Source: Rhodoplanes serenus (GTDB lineage Bacteria > Pseudomonadota > Alphaproteobacteria > Rhizobiales > Xanthobacteraceae). From it: 58,763 bases of DNA. Of the stretch, positions 52,050-58,763 are shown one piece after another (within the stretch, counting starts at the first letter, position 1; every line of letters begins with the position of its first letter). The notes beneath the pieces are model-generated. The model was not told where the DNA came from and made no database searches. It saw only the letters and a program-made list of their open reading frames with translations. Both the position numbers and the translations under genes were made by a program. The stretch spans positions 1-58,763 of the forward strand of contig CAMDDZ010000029.1 of assembly GCA_945893145.1 (NCBI GenBank), given 5' to 3'.

Positions 52050-53324
52050 ATGGCAGCCATCCTGGCCTTCTTCGTCTTGCCCGCGGTGCTGCTCATCCTC
52101 GGCGCGCCGATCTTTCTGGTGCTGCTGACGACCTGCGTGGCGATCGTGCTGTTCGTCGCCGACGTACCAACCGAATCGCTGCAAACGTTTCTGTTCAGCG
52201 GGCTCGACAATTTTCCGCTGCTGGCCGTGCCGTTTTTCATCCTGGCCGGCGAGATCATGGCGCAGGGCGGCATCGCGCGCCGGGTGGTGGTGTGGGTGAT
52301 TTCGCTCGTCGGCGGGGTGCGCGGCTCGCTCGCGGTGACGACGGTCGCGGCCTCGGAGGTTTTCGGCGCCATGGCGCACACCGCGGTCGGTACCGTGGTG
52401 GCGGTGGGGCGTATGCTGTACCCCTCGCTCAAGGAGAACGGCTACAACGAACGCTTCGCAGTCGGGTTGATCGCGTCATCGGGCGCGATCGCAGTCGTGA
52501 TCCCGCCCTCGATCGCGATGATCCTCTATTCGGTGTCGGCGCAGCAGTCGGCGGTGGCGCTGTTCACCGCCGGCGTATTGCCGAGTCTGCTGATCGGTCT
52601 GGTCGACGCGATCTATGTGATGATCTATGCCCGCATCAAGGCGGTGCCGCTGACGTCCCGAGCGCGCTGGGACACAATCTGGACCTCGACCAAGGAGGCG
52701 AGTTGGTCGATCAGCACCATCGTGGTGATCCTTGGCGGTATCTATGGCGGGGTGTTCACGCCAACCGAAGCCGCGGGCGTCGCGGTGGTCTATTCGCTGT
52801 TCGTCACCATGGTGGTGCATCGCGAGGTGGGCCCGCGCGAGCTCTGGCGCATCATCCAGAGCTCGGTGTTCCTGATCTCGCAGATCCTGCTGATCGTCAC
52901 CGCGGCGGGACTCTATTCGTGGCTGCTCACCACCAGCGGCATTCCGCAAAAAATGATCGCCGAGGTCAACGCGCTGCACCTGCCGCCGTGGGGCCTACTG
53001 CTGTCGATCAACATCATCCTGCTGATCATGGGCAGCTTTCTCGAGCCGCCGGCAGCGATCCTGATCCTGACGCCGCTGCTGCTGCCGCTGGTGCAGGCGG
53101 TGGGCGTCGATCCGATCCACTTCGGTATCATCATGGCCGTGAACTTAAGCATCGGCATGTATACACCGCCGTTCGGGCTCAACCTGTTCGCAACGCAGGC
53201 GGTGTTTCAAACCCCGCTCGGCAACATCTACCGCGGCGTGCTGCCGTTTCTGGCGATTAATTTTGCGACACTCCTTCTGATCACCTACGTTCCGTGGATC
53301 TCCATGGTGCTGCTCGGCAAGTAG
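52050..53324 (+). CDS. dctM: TRAP transporter large permease (DctM family)
   Basis: A 424-residue inner-membrane protein with about twelve helices. DctM features: FLFSGLDNFPLLAVPFFILAGEIMAQGGIARRVV, AVGTVVAVGRMLYPSLKENGYNERFAVGLIASSGAIAVVIPPSIAMILYS, FTPTEAAGVAVVYSLFVT and GMYTPPFGLNLFATQAV. I chose the ATG at 52050; a TTG at 52032 that overlaps the dctQ stop is an alternative. It completes a full TRAP importer, the only complete transporter with receptor on the same strand in this window. Confidence 0.95.
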   Translation: MAAILAFFVLPAVLLILGAPIFLVLLTTCVAIVLFVADVPTESLQTFLFSGLDNFPLLAVPFFILAGEIMAQGGIARRVVVWVISLVGGVRGSLAVTTVAASEVFGAMAHTAVGTVVAVGRMLYPSLKENGYNERFAVGLIASSGAIAVVIPPSIAMILYSVSAQQSAVALFTAGVLPSLLIGLVDAIYVMIYARIKAVPLTSRARWDTIWTSTKEASWSISTIVVILGGIYGGVFTPTEAAGVAVVYSLFVTMVVHREVGPRELWRIIQSSVFLISQILLIVTAAGLYSWLLTTSGIPQKMIAEVNALHLPPWGLLLSINIILLIMGSFLEPPAAILILTPLLLPLVQAVGVDPIHFGIIMAVNLSIGMYTPPFGLNLFATQAVFQTPLGNIYRGVLPFLAINFATLLLITYVPWISMVLLGK

Positions 53325-53338
53325 GCTGGCGGAAGCCT
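53322..53338 (+). terminator. Weak terminator-like hairpin after dctM
   Basis: AGGCT (53323-53327) and AGCCT (53334-53338) form a short stem that includes the dctM stop codon, followed by CAGATTTTGTTTT. The stem is only five pairs, but the T-rich tail fits a Rho-independent terminator before the tRNA promoter. Confidence 0.4.
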
Positions 53339-53349
53339 CAGATTTTGTT

Positions 53350-53378
53350 TTGAATAGGTCTATGCTTGACGCTATAGC
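53350..53378 (+). promoter_or_regulatory. Sigma70-type promoter for tRNA-Leu
   Basis: TTGAAT (-35, 53350-53355) and TATAGC (-10, 53373-53378) are 17 bases apart, and the tRNA begins 11 bases after the -10. This spacing fits a housekeeping promoter. The hexamers are not perfect, so confidence is moderate. Confidence 0.5.
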
Positions 53379-53388
53379 TAAGTCCTAA

Positions 53389-53473
53389 GCCGGTGTGGCG
53401 GAATGGCAGACGCAATCGATTCAAAATCGATCGCCCAAAAGGCATGTGGGTTCGACTCCCTCCACCGGCACCA
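53389..53473 (+). tRNA. tRNA-Leu (anticodon CAA)
   Basis: An 85-nt tRNA with encoded CCA. The acceptor stem GCCGGTG pairs with CACCGGC (53463-53469); discriminator A, then CCA. The D region is GGCGGAATGGCAGAC. The anticodon stem ATCGA/TCGAT encloses loop TTCAAAA with anticodon CAA, read as Leu (UUG codon). The variable region CGCCCAAAAGGCATG is long, as expected for a class II leucine tRNA, and the T arm is GTGGGTTCGACTCCC. The gene follows dctM on the same strand and stands before an AT-rich gap. Confidence 0.97.
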
Positions 53474-53896
53474 ATTGCTCTGCCAATGTCTGACGTCGTC
53501 TCGAACGATTTCTGGCCGTCGCCTCTGCGGATCAACCCCTGCGATGCTGGCATGCCACCCAGGATGGGACGGGATACGGTCTGCAATTATTGCTAGTCAC
53601 CGTTTTGAAAGCACCGGAATGGGGCTCTGATTTTCTAAAGCGCGGGTGTGACAAAAATTTGCAACACTTGGTCATCACGATACGTACGTAGGCGAACAGG
53701 TCCGGAGAAAATTGCTCTTATTCGGCGTTTATTGTCTCTCGCGGATTTTTGCTCTGATTGATCGGCGCGGGTTATTTCGTGTTAAACCCAGCATTACAGA
53801 ATAATGGCGTATTCAATGTATTATTCCACCATAACGTGCTTGCACTTGGATTGAATCTGACTATTAAACAGATATTCTTCTCATTTTGGAGCGGTT
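53474..53896. other. AT-rich intergenic region between tRNA-Leu and the H-NS-family gene
   Basis: This 423-base gap has no convincing gene. From about 53630 onward it is clearly richer in A and T than the rest of the window (for example ATAATGGCGTATTCAATGTA). I see no repeat of the tRNA 3' end, no inverted repeats and no integrase remnant. A possible promoter for the next gene is at 53840-53867. Confidence 0.7.
53840..53867 (+). promoter_or_regulatory. Candidate promoter of the H-NS-family gene
   Basis: TTGCAC (53840-53845) and TATTAA (53862-53867) are separated by 16 bases, 29 bases before the ATG at 53897 with GGAG in between. The AT-rich context makes chance matches likely, so this is only a suggestion. 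Confidence 0.35.
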
Positions 53897-54208
53897 ATGG
53901 CTAGAAAATCAAACCTCGCCTTGATGTCCGTCGAGGCCTTGTTCAAGCTGCGTGAAGAAGTATCGACCATATTGTCCACGCGGGCGCATGAGTTGCGGGC
54001 GCAGCTTGCCAGGTTAACTGGCGGCGAGGTCGGCAACGCCAAACGCCGCGGCCGTCCGCCGGGCCGAAAAGGCAAAAAAGTCCCAGCCAAGTACCGTGGG
54101 CCGAAGGGCGTGACATGGAGCGGCCGTGGCCTGAAGCCGCGCTGGCTGACCGCGGAGCTCAAGAAGGGCAAGAAGCTCGAAGATTTTGCGATCAAGAAGG
54201 CGGCTTGA
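53897..54208 (+). CDS. H-NS histone-like nucleoid protein family
   Basis: A 103-residue basic protein. The N-terminal half (LALMSVEALFKLREEVSTILSTRAHELRAQLARL) is an oligomerising helix; an AT-hook-like RRGRPPGRKGKK follows at about 50-61, then the family's DNA-binding C-terminal motif KYRGPKGVTWSGRGLKPRWL. Such proteins bind curved or AT-rich DNA and silence acquired genes. GGAGCGG stands upstream of the ATG. It lies in the most AT-rich part of the window and 324 bases before an XRE regulator, as is common at the edge of acquired DNA. Confidence 0.93.
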   Translation: MARKSNLALMSVEALFKLREEVSTILSTRAHELRAQLARLTGGEVGNAKRRGRPPGRKGKKVPAKYRGPKGVTWSGRGLKPRWLTAELKKGKKLEDFAIKKAA

Positions 54209-54532
54209 TTGCCAATGCTGATATGAGGCCGGCCTGCCGGCCTTATATCGAGCATGCCGCCACCGCAGCCCTACTGATCGATTTGCGATCTTTATAGGCC
54301 TGCATCGACAAGTTCGGCTGCATCGACAAGAAAAAAGAGCGTGAGCCGAAGTGGTATCGTGGTAGTCGATGCCTCTCATATCGCGCGCTCGCTTCGTGGT
54401 ATAGGAACTCGCTATGTCAAAAAATGGCGGTGTGGCGGGCCGCTTGACAGGGCGGACGGATTGACCGGCGCTCCAGGGCAGCCGACAATACAAATTGTGG
54501 CAATTGGACAGTAGAGGCGCACGCGGAAGACA
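54209..54532. other. Intergenic region between H-NS-family and XRE genes
   Basis: No gene is convincing here. The segment holds a hairpin near 54226 and two copies of a CTGCATCGACAAG direct repeat (54300 to 54330 region) separated by six bases. An open plus-strand stretch from about 54300 to 54448 has no start codon or ribosome site that I trust, and I recognise nothing in its translation. Confidence 0.6.
54226..54243 (+). terminator. Possible terminator after the H-NS-family gene
   Basis: AGGCCGGC pairs with GCCGGCCT around CT; the effective loop is four bases. It is followed by TATAT and not by a long T-run, so its termination strength is uncertain. It stands 17 bases after the stop codon. 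Confidence 0.45.
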
Positions 54533-54925
54533 ATGCCGAGAATAATAAATTCGATCGACAAGCAGGTCGGCCAAAATATTCGCATTTTTCGTGAGGCCAA
54601 GGGCCTCTCGCAAACCAAGCTCGGCGACGCCATCGGCGTGACGTTCCAGCAAATCCAGAAATACGAAAAGGGCACCAACCGAATCGGAGCTGGGCGGCTC
54701 GTCCAGATTGCCGAAGTTCTGGGTCTGCCGATCGCGCGCATATTCGATAGCGTGGCGAGCATCGTTGGCACGCGCCAGGGCGGCCCGGTGGTCACCGACC
54801 TTCTCAGCGCACCTTATGCGGTGGATATGCTTCAGGCCTTCTCGAAGGTCCCGAGCAATAGCGTCAAGCGGAGCCTGGTGGCTTTAACCCAGTCGGTTGC
54901 CAACCCGCCGAAGGGCCATTCGTGA
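54533..54925 (+). CDS. XRE-family helix-turn-helix transcription regulator
   Basis: A 130-residue protein with a Cro/CI-type DNA-binding domain at about 8-70: VGQNIRIFREAKGLSQTKLGDAIGVTFQQIQKYEKGTNRIGAGRLVQIAEVLGL. The remaining 60 residues are unrelated to known effector domains (TDLLSAPYAVDMLQAFSKV). Alphaproteobacterial regulators of this layout are common and can act on flanking genes or phage-like elements. GGAAGA precedes the ATG. Its stop codon TGA abuts the stop of the convergent Bug gene, with both stops forming TGATCA. Its target is unknown. Confidence 0.93.
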   Translation: MPRIINSIDKQVGQNIRIFREAKGLSQTKLGDAIGVTFQQIQKYEKGTNRIGAGRLVQIAEVLGLPIARIFDSVASIVGTRQGGPVVTDLLSAPYAVDMLQAFSKVPSNSVKRSLVALTQSVANPPKGHS

Positions 54926-55906
54926 TCATTTTTCGATTTTGATGCCCGCCTGCCGGATAATCCGCTCATAGCGTTCCGCATCCGCGCGGATGCGTTCGGC
55001 AAATGCCTCCAGGCTCACGGGCTCCGGTTCGGTGCCGGTGTCGTTCATGCGTCTGCGAACCCCATCGTCTTGCAATATGCGCACGATCGCTTGATCGATC
55101 CGGCGAACGATGGCGTCAGGTGTTCCGGCGGGGGCGAAGACGCCGAGCCAAAGCGTGGCGTCGATCGGCAGGCCGCTTTCCATGAGTGTCGGCCATGACG
55201 CCGGCAGATAGGCCGGTCGCCGCTTGCCGGTCAGCGCCAGCATTTTCAGCTTCCCGGTATCGACGAGGCCTTGAACGGGCGGCGGCGATACGATGGCGAG
55301 CGGAACAGTACCGCTGACGACGTCGTTCACCGCTGCCGGTCCGCCCCGATAGGGAATGTTCTGCAGCTTGATACCGGCTTCGGCGGCGAGCCATTCGCCG
55401 GCGACGTGATTGACCGTTCCGGCGCCGGGGATCGCATAGCCGAGACTGACCGCGCTCGTCTTGGCGTACGCGATCATTTCCTTCAGGTTGTTGAAAGGCG
55501 CTTTCGCCGTGGCGACTACGACCAGCGGATTGCTGGTGACCATCGTGACTGGAATGAGATCCTTGTATGGGTCGAACGCCATACGGGGCATCAGCGATGG
55601 TTGGGTGACAAAATCGCCGGGGCTGAAAAGCAGCGTGTAGCCGTCCGGCTGGGCCTTGGCGACGACCTGCGCGCCAAGGGTCCCGCTCGCGCCAGGTCGG
55701 TTCTCGATAATCACCTGCTGGCCGAGCGCCTCGCCGAGCTTTTGGGCGATGGGACGGGCCACCGCATCCACCCCACCGCCGGGCGGCAATGGGACGATGA
55801 GATGAATTTGCCGCGTCGGATAATCCTGCGCCTGGGCCGTGATCGGCGCCGCCGCGGACAGAAACGCCAACATCAATATGCGTAGAATCCGTTGCATCGT
55901 TTCCAT
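54926..55906 (-). CDS. Bug/TctC-family periplasmic solute receptor
   Basis: A 326-residue receptor: signal peptide ending near AQAQ, then DYPTRQIHLIVPLPPGGGVDAVAR, ENRPGASGTLGAQVV and AQPDGYT. The loop VPLPPGGGVD is the classic Bug consensus. ATGs at 55906 and 55897 are both plausible starts. It lies 36 bases after the flavoprotein gene on the same strand, so the two probably form an operon controlled from the divergent region shared with the LysR gene. The C-terminal half contacts the XRE gene end. Confidence 0.93.
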   Translation of the reverse strand: METMQRILRILMLAFLSAAAPITAQAQDYPTRQIHLIVPLPPGGGVDAVARPIAQKLGEALGQQVIIENRPGASGTLGAQVVAKAQPDGYTLLFSPGDFVTQPSLMPRMAFDPYKDLIPVTMVTSNPLVVVATAKAPFNNLKEMIAYAKTSAVSLGYAIPGAGTVNHVAGEWLAAEAGIKLQNIPYRGGPAAVNDVVSGTVPLAIVSPPPVQGLVDTGKLKMLALTGKRRPAYLPASWPTLMESGLPIDATLWLGVFAPAGTPDAIVRRIDQAIVRILQDDGVRRRMNDTGTEPEPVSLEAFAERIRADAERYERIIRQAGIKIEK

Positions 55907-55942
55907 CCGGTGATCGAATTGAATTTTCGCAGTATCCAGGTA

Positions 55943-57505
55943 CTAAGCGCGCGACGGCTTGAGGTTGGCCGCATGGATACCAGCGATTTTGCCCCCCACC
56001 AGGCACTCCGAATAATTTGCGCCAGAAAAATACAGATGACCAAAGACACTGCCAAGCTCTCCCGCGACATAGAGGCGCGGGATGGGTTCGCCATAGGAGT
56101 TGAGCACCCGCTGGTGCTCGTCGTGGGGCAGGCCGCCCTGCGTGTTGGAAACAACCGGCCACACCCGCGCGGCGGAAAACGGGGGCTCGACGATCGGCAT
56201 CATGCTGGCGGGCGGACGTCCAAATTCACGATCGCTCCCCGCCGCGCAGGCGATATTCCATTCGGAAACCGTGCTGGCGAGAGCGCCGGCATCGAGGCCG
56301 AATTCTTCGGCAATGCCGTCCAGGCTGGGCCGCGTGGTCAGAACCGCATCGTCGAAATCTCGCAGGCTGTGCTTGCCGAAACGCGCCGCGATATCGGGAT
56401 CGTTATAGCTTGGCTCGCAAAGCGTATAGAGCTCGCGCCCCTTGGCATCGACAATCAGGAGCGACGGAATGCGCGGGTATGTCCGCGTCATCGGATCGTA
56501 GAGAGCCATCGGCCGGTGATTGGTGTCCTGCATGTAAGGTTCGTATTCGTTCATGTAGCGCTTGGCGCGCTGATCGACGATGATCCAGCTCATCATGTCT
56601 TGGCGGTTGGACGGTGTGCCGGCGATCCAGTTGCGCATCCGGCGAATGCGGATGCCAAGCTTGAACGCGGCGTCGGGGTGATGAAAACCATAGACCCCGT
56701 GCAGATGCCACAGGTGCCAAAGACCAGCGCCCGCCTCCTGCGCCATCTGGATTCCATCGCCGGTATTCCCGAAGGTCGCGACCGGCCGCATCGGCGGCGT
56801 CGGCCAGAACTGCCGCTGCAATTCATCCGACGCTTCGAAACCGCCGCACGCCAGCACGATGCCGCGCCGGGCCGAAATCGCCTCGCCGCCGCATCGGACG
56901 CCTCTGATCTCACCGTTCTCAAACCACAGCCGATCCACGGGTGAACCCAGGCGCACCGGAATGCCCCGACGCTTGATGTGCTCGTGGACCACTTTGAACA
57001 TTTTCCGGCCGTTGACCTCACCCTCAGCCCGCGTGTGCGGATATTCGACGGCGGGATCGAAACCCGGGACGTTACAGACCTCGACATAACCCCAGGTTTC
57101 GTAACCGGGCAGGGCGTAATTGCCTCGCACATTCTGAGTCTTCGCCGTCGCACCGACTGCCGCGGCCAGACCTTTGACATAGTCCGTGAGTTCGACAGCA
57201 CCCTCGGCCAGCACCCGCAGGACGGCATCCGGCGTTGTGCCTTTGCAGCTTTCTTTCAGATAGGCGAAGGCCTTGTCGGCGTCGCCGGCAATTCGCGCGC
57301 CCCCGCCGGCGCAGATGGAAATGCCACCAGGGAACGGTTCCTTCTCAAGGAGGAGAACCTTCGCCCCTGCATCATGCGCTTCGATGGCGGCGACTGCTCC
57401 CGCTAGACCGAAACCGACCACGACGACATCGAACGCATCCCCATTTAGTTTCGCTTTCAACCATTCGTCTCCGCGGATGCATTCTGCCTTGGCATAGCCG
57501 GTCAA
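55943..57505 (-). CDS. FAD-dependent oxidoreductase, fumarate-reductase/3-ketosteroid-dehydrogenase-like flavoprotein
   Basis: A protein of about 520 residues of the FAD_binding_2 type: dinucleotide loop FDVVVVGFGLAGAVAAIEAH (25-44), KVLLLEKEPFPGG, GIVLACGGFEAS, and the C-terminal FAD motif RLYVAGELGSVFGHLYFSGANYSE. The start listed is TTG at 57505; another TTG at 57460 has a better GGAGA site and would give a shorter N-terminus. Such flavoproteins dehydrogenate or reduce C-C double bonds in fumarate, urocanate or ketosteroids. It precedes a Bug gene and diverges from a LysR gene across 150 bases. The substrate is unknown. Confidence 0.92.
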   Translation of the reverse strand: MTGYAKAECIRGDEWLKAKLNGDAFDVVVVGFGLAGAVAAIEAHDAGAKVLLLEKEPFPGGISICAGGGARIAGDADKAFAYLKESCKGTTPDAVLRVLAEGAVELTDYVKGLAAAVGATAKTQNVRGNYALPGYETWGYVEVCNVPGFDPAVEYPHTRAEGEVNGRKMFKVVHEHIKRRGIPVRLGSPVDRLWFENGEIRGVRCGGEAISARRGIVLACGGFEASDELQRQFWPTPPMRPVATFGNTGDGIQMAQEAGAGLWHLWHLHGVYGFHHPDAAFKLGIRIRRMRNWIAGTPSNRQDMMSWIIVDQRAKRYMNEYEPYMQDTNHRPMALYDPMTRTYPRIPSLLIVDAKGRELYTLCEPSYNDPDIAARFGKHSLRDFDDAVLTTRPSLDGIAEEFGLDAGALASTVSEWNIACAAGSDREFGRPPASMMPIVEPPFSAARVWPVVSNTQGGLPHDEHQRVLNSYGEPIPRLYVAGELGSVFGHLYFSGANYSECLVGGKIAGIHAANLKPSRA

Positions 57506-57655
57506 GACATAGCCGACCTTGATGCCGGGCGCACCGCGGATTGTCGCATATCTTCAGTGTGATTGTGGGGTGCGCCTAGCTCGGCATCGAGGGCTGTGAC
57601 ACTATTATTGATTATTGCGGGCTGGCGTGCCTGCAAGATAGTGCGCGGTTTTTGA

Positions 57656-58558
57656 ATGACTGTTCCGCGAAAAAACCGAAATATTCCACCTCAGCTTTTG
57701 CGCTCGTTCGTCGCAATTAGCGAGCACGGCAGCTTCAGCAAGGCAGCCGCAGACCTGCATCTCACGCAGCCGGCCATTAGCCGCCAGATCAAGCAATTGC
57801 AGCAGTTGGTGGGCGGCGATCTCTTTAAAAAGAAAGGATTGAGCGTCGGTCTGACGGAACTTGGGTCAAGGGTCAAAGCCCACGCACAACGCGTGCTGAC
57901 GCTCAACGACCAGATGATTGGGATCGGCGGCCGCGACGCCAAACTCGAAACAATTCACTTGGGGATCCAAGGCGTCTTTGCCCGCAAGCTGCTCGCCGAC
58001 GTGTACAGCCGCCTGCCTCCTGCGACGCCTCATCTTGAGTGCCGCTTTATCTGTGGCAGCGCGACGTTTCTCGCGGAAAAGCTCGCTTCCGGATATGTCG
58101 ATCTGGTTTTCGCTCTGGTGCCGAATGAGTCGCGGCGCAATCTGCTAGCCGAATGGCATGAAAAAATAGTCTGGATCAGTGCGCCGAACTTTTCTTTGGA
58201 CGACGACGCGATCGTGCCTTTCGTCGGCCGCGAACAGGGGTTCATCGACAGCAGGGTCATCCAAGTGTTGGACGATCACGACGTGCCCTACAACATGGTC
58301 TTTACGGCCGGCGATTTGAACGCGCTCGCCGCCGCCGTCGAAGCCGGCATCGGGGTCATGGTTGCGCCCGAACGGGTTATTCCGCTGCCGCTTGTCGTTG
58401 CCCGGGATAGGGTCCTGCCGAAGCTCCCTGAAATACGCGCGGGCGTGTATTTCAAGGAAGGATTTGATCTGAAACGCCACCGGTCGATCGTCGATGCGTT
58501 CTTGTCAGCCGTCATGCCGGCCCGCGTGACGCGCGGTGGCGACGGCCGCCGCCCGTAG
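57656..58558 (+). CDS. LysR-family transcription regulator
   Basis: A 300-residue regulator: N-terminal winged helix at about 10-70 with LLRSFVAISEHGSFSKAAADLHLTQPAISRQIKQLQQLVGGDLF, and a C-terminal effector-binding half from about 90. It is encoded head-to-head with the flavoprotein gene, the normal arrangement in which a LysR protein controls the divergent operon (flavoprotein plus Bug). I could not define a clear T-N11-A site. No strong ribosome site precedes the ATG. The effector is probably the flavoprotein's substrate or product. Confidence 0.95.
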   Translation: MTVPRKNRNIPPQLLRSFVAISEHGSFSKAAADLHLTQPAISRQIKQLQQLVGGDLFKKKGLSVGLTELGSRVKAHAQRVLTLNDQMIGIGGRDAKLETIHLGIQGVFARKLLADVYSRLPPATPHLECRFICGSATFLAEKLASGYVDLVFALVPNESRRNLLAEWHEKIVWISAPNFSLDDDAIVPFVGREQGFIDSRVIQVLDDHDVPYNMVFTAGDLNALAAAVEAGIGVMVAPERVIPLPLVVARDRVLPKLPEIRAGVYFKEGFDLKRHRSIVDAFLSAVMPARVTRGGDGRRP

Positions 58559-58623
58559 CAGGGCACTCCCTCCGTGCCTGGCAGCGGAGGCAGATGTTTC
58601 ATGATTTTCATAGGATACCCCGT

Positions 58624-58763
58624 TCACGTCACAACCCGAAAATCCTTTGGATTGATGATGCGGAAGTTGTCGGTGACCGAATCGCGGAATCGCGGCCAAT
58701 TCCGGGGAACTCTTTCACGCAGGAACCCAAGCGTCGCATCGGCGAATTGGGCGCAAGTCGCGT
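58624..58763 (-). CDS. C-terminal end of an unidentified protein (cut by window edge)
   Basis: A minus-strand frame enters from the right edge and ends at a TGA (58624-58626), giving 46 codons that end FRIINPKDFRVVT. The reading GFLRERVPRNWPRFRDSV before that looks like real protein, and nothing else explains this stretch. It would converge on the LysR gene with a 65-base gap. I do not recognise the family, and a chance open frame remains possible. Confidence 0.45.
   Translation of the reverse strand, partial: ATCAQFADATLGFLRERVPRNWPRFRDSVTDNFRIINPKDFRVVT

Noticed and set aside
53450..53473. tRNA-Leu 3' end as an integration (att) site
   Set aside because: I found no second copy of this sequence in the window and no integrase gene, so only the possibility is noted.
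53338..53586. An 82-residue minus-strand protein with a GAGGGSRTHMPFG segment
   Set aside because: This is the well-known false translation antisense to a tRNA-Leu gene.
53486..53596. A short plus-strand frame after the tRNA beginning MSDVVSND
   Set aside because: Only 36 codons, no ribosome site, no family character.

Overview
The window is GC-rich, densely coded chromosomal DNA from an alphaproteobacterium, most likely of the order Hyphomicrobiales (Bradyrhizobium / Rhodoplanes / Xanthobacteraceae-like). This assignment is an inference from codon usage, Rhizobiales-type intergenic palindromes, the short H-NS-family protein with an AT-hook, and the style of the catabolic genes. No marker gene fixes the species.

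The dominant theme is capture and oxidation of small organic (probably carboxylated or aromatic) compounds. I count nine Bug/TctC-type periplasmic receptors (142-1116, 1113-2078, 2769-3809, 15021-16007, 16035-17012, 18682-19668, 20488-21462, 39199-40173, 54926-55906), four SsuA/NMT1-type ABC binding proteins (11523, 25769, 26815, 27900) and one TRAP receptor (50404), or fourteen periplasmic binding proteins in 58.8 kb. The window holds no TctA/TctB membrane partner for the Bugs. Most sit beside one or a few catabolic enzymes, often head-to-head.

Layout. (1) 1-2.1 kb: tail of an IS630-type transposase, then two overlapping Bug genes. (2) 2.2-11.4 kb: a cupin enzyme, then a minus-strand operon reading SDR, hyuA, a copper P-type ATPase, hyuB, a cysteine-poor Asp/Glu-racemase-fold protein and a Bug. 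(3) 11.5-20.5 kb: ABC binding protein, small protein, Rieske oxygenase, ornithine-cyclodeaminase-like enzyme, Bugs, UbiD-type decarboxylase, DUF2786-like protein and a cytochrome c without a signal peptide. (4) 20.5-25.6 kb: Bug, dienelactone hydrolase, alpha/beta hydrolase, PsiF-like secreted protein, FAD monooxygenase. (5) 25.8-35.6 kb: three tandem ABC binding proteins converging on a minus-strand series GMC oxidoreductase, two CMD-fold proteins, a small protein, a luciferase-like monooxygenase, and an ABC ATPase with two permeases. (6) 35.8-42.2 kb: LemA/DUF2207 pair, amidohydrolase, Bug, SoxC-like molybdoenzyme with a short cytochrome c. (7) 42.4-53.3 kb: two MetE-C-like zinc proteins, enoyl-CoA hydratase, two ABC permeases with no ATPase, SAF-domain dehydrogenase, HpaB-type monooxygenase and a complete TRAP transporter. 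(8) 53.4-54.9 kb: tRNA-Leu(CAA), an AT-rich gap, an H-NS-family protein and an XRE regulator. (9) 54.9-58.8 kb: Bug, flavoprotein, divergent LysR regulator, and the C-terminal end of an unidentified gene at the right edge.

Working model (inference): the region collects small catabolic modules, each made of a high-affinity receptor plus the first one to five enzymes for a substrate. The most coherent candidate for an undescribed pathway is the plus-strand run 46153-53324 (MetE-C-like, SAF dehydrogenase, HpaB-like monooxygenase, TRAP transporter), with the divergent ABC permeases and the second MetE-C-like gene next to it. Copper handling and LemA/DUF2207 envelope genes are interspersed. Only two plausible transcription regulators (XRE and LysR) and one H-NS-like protein occur, all in the last 5 kb.
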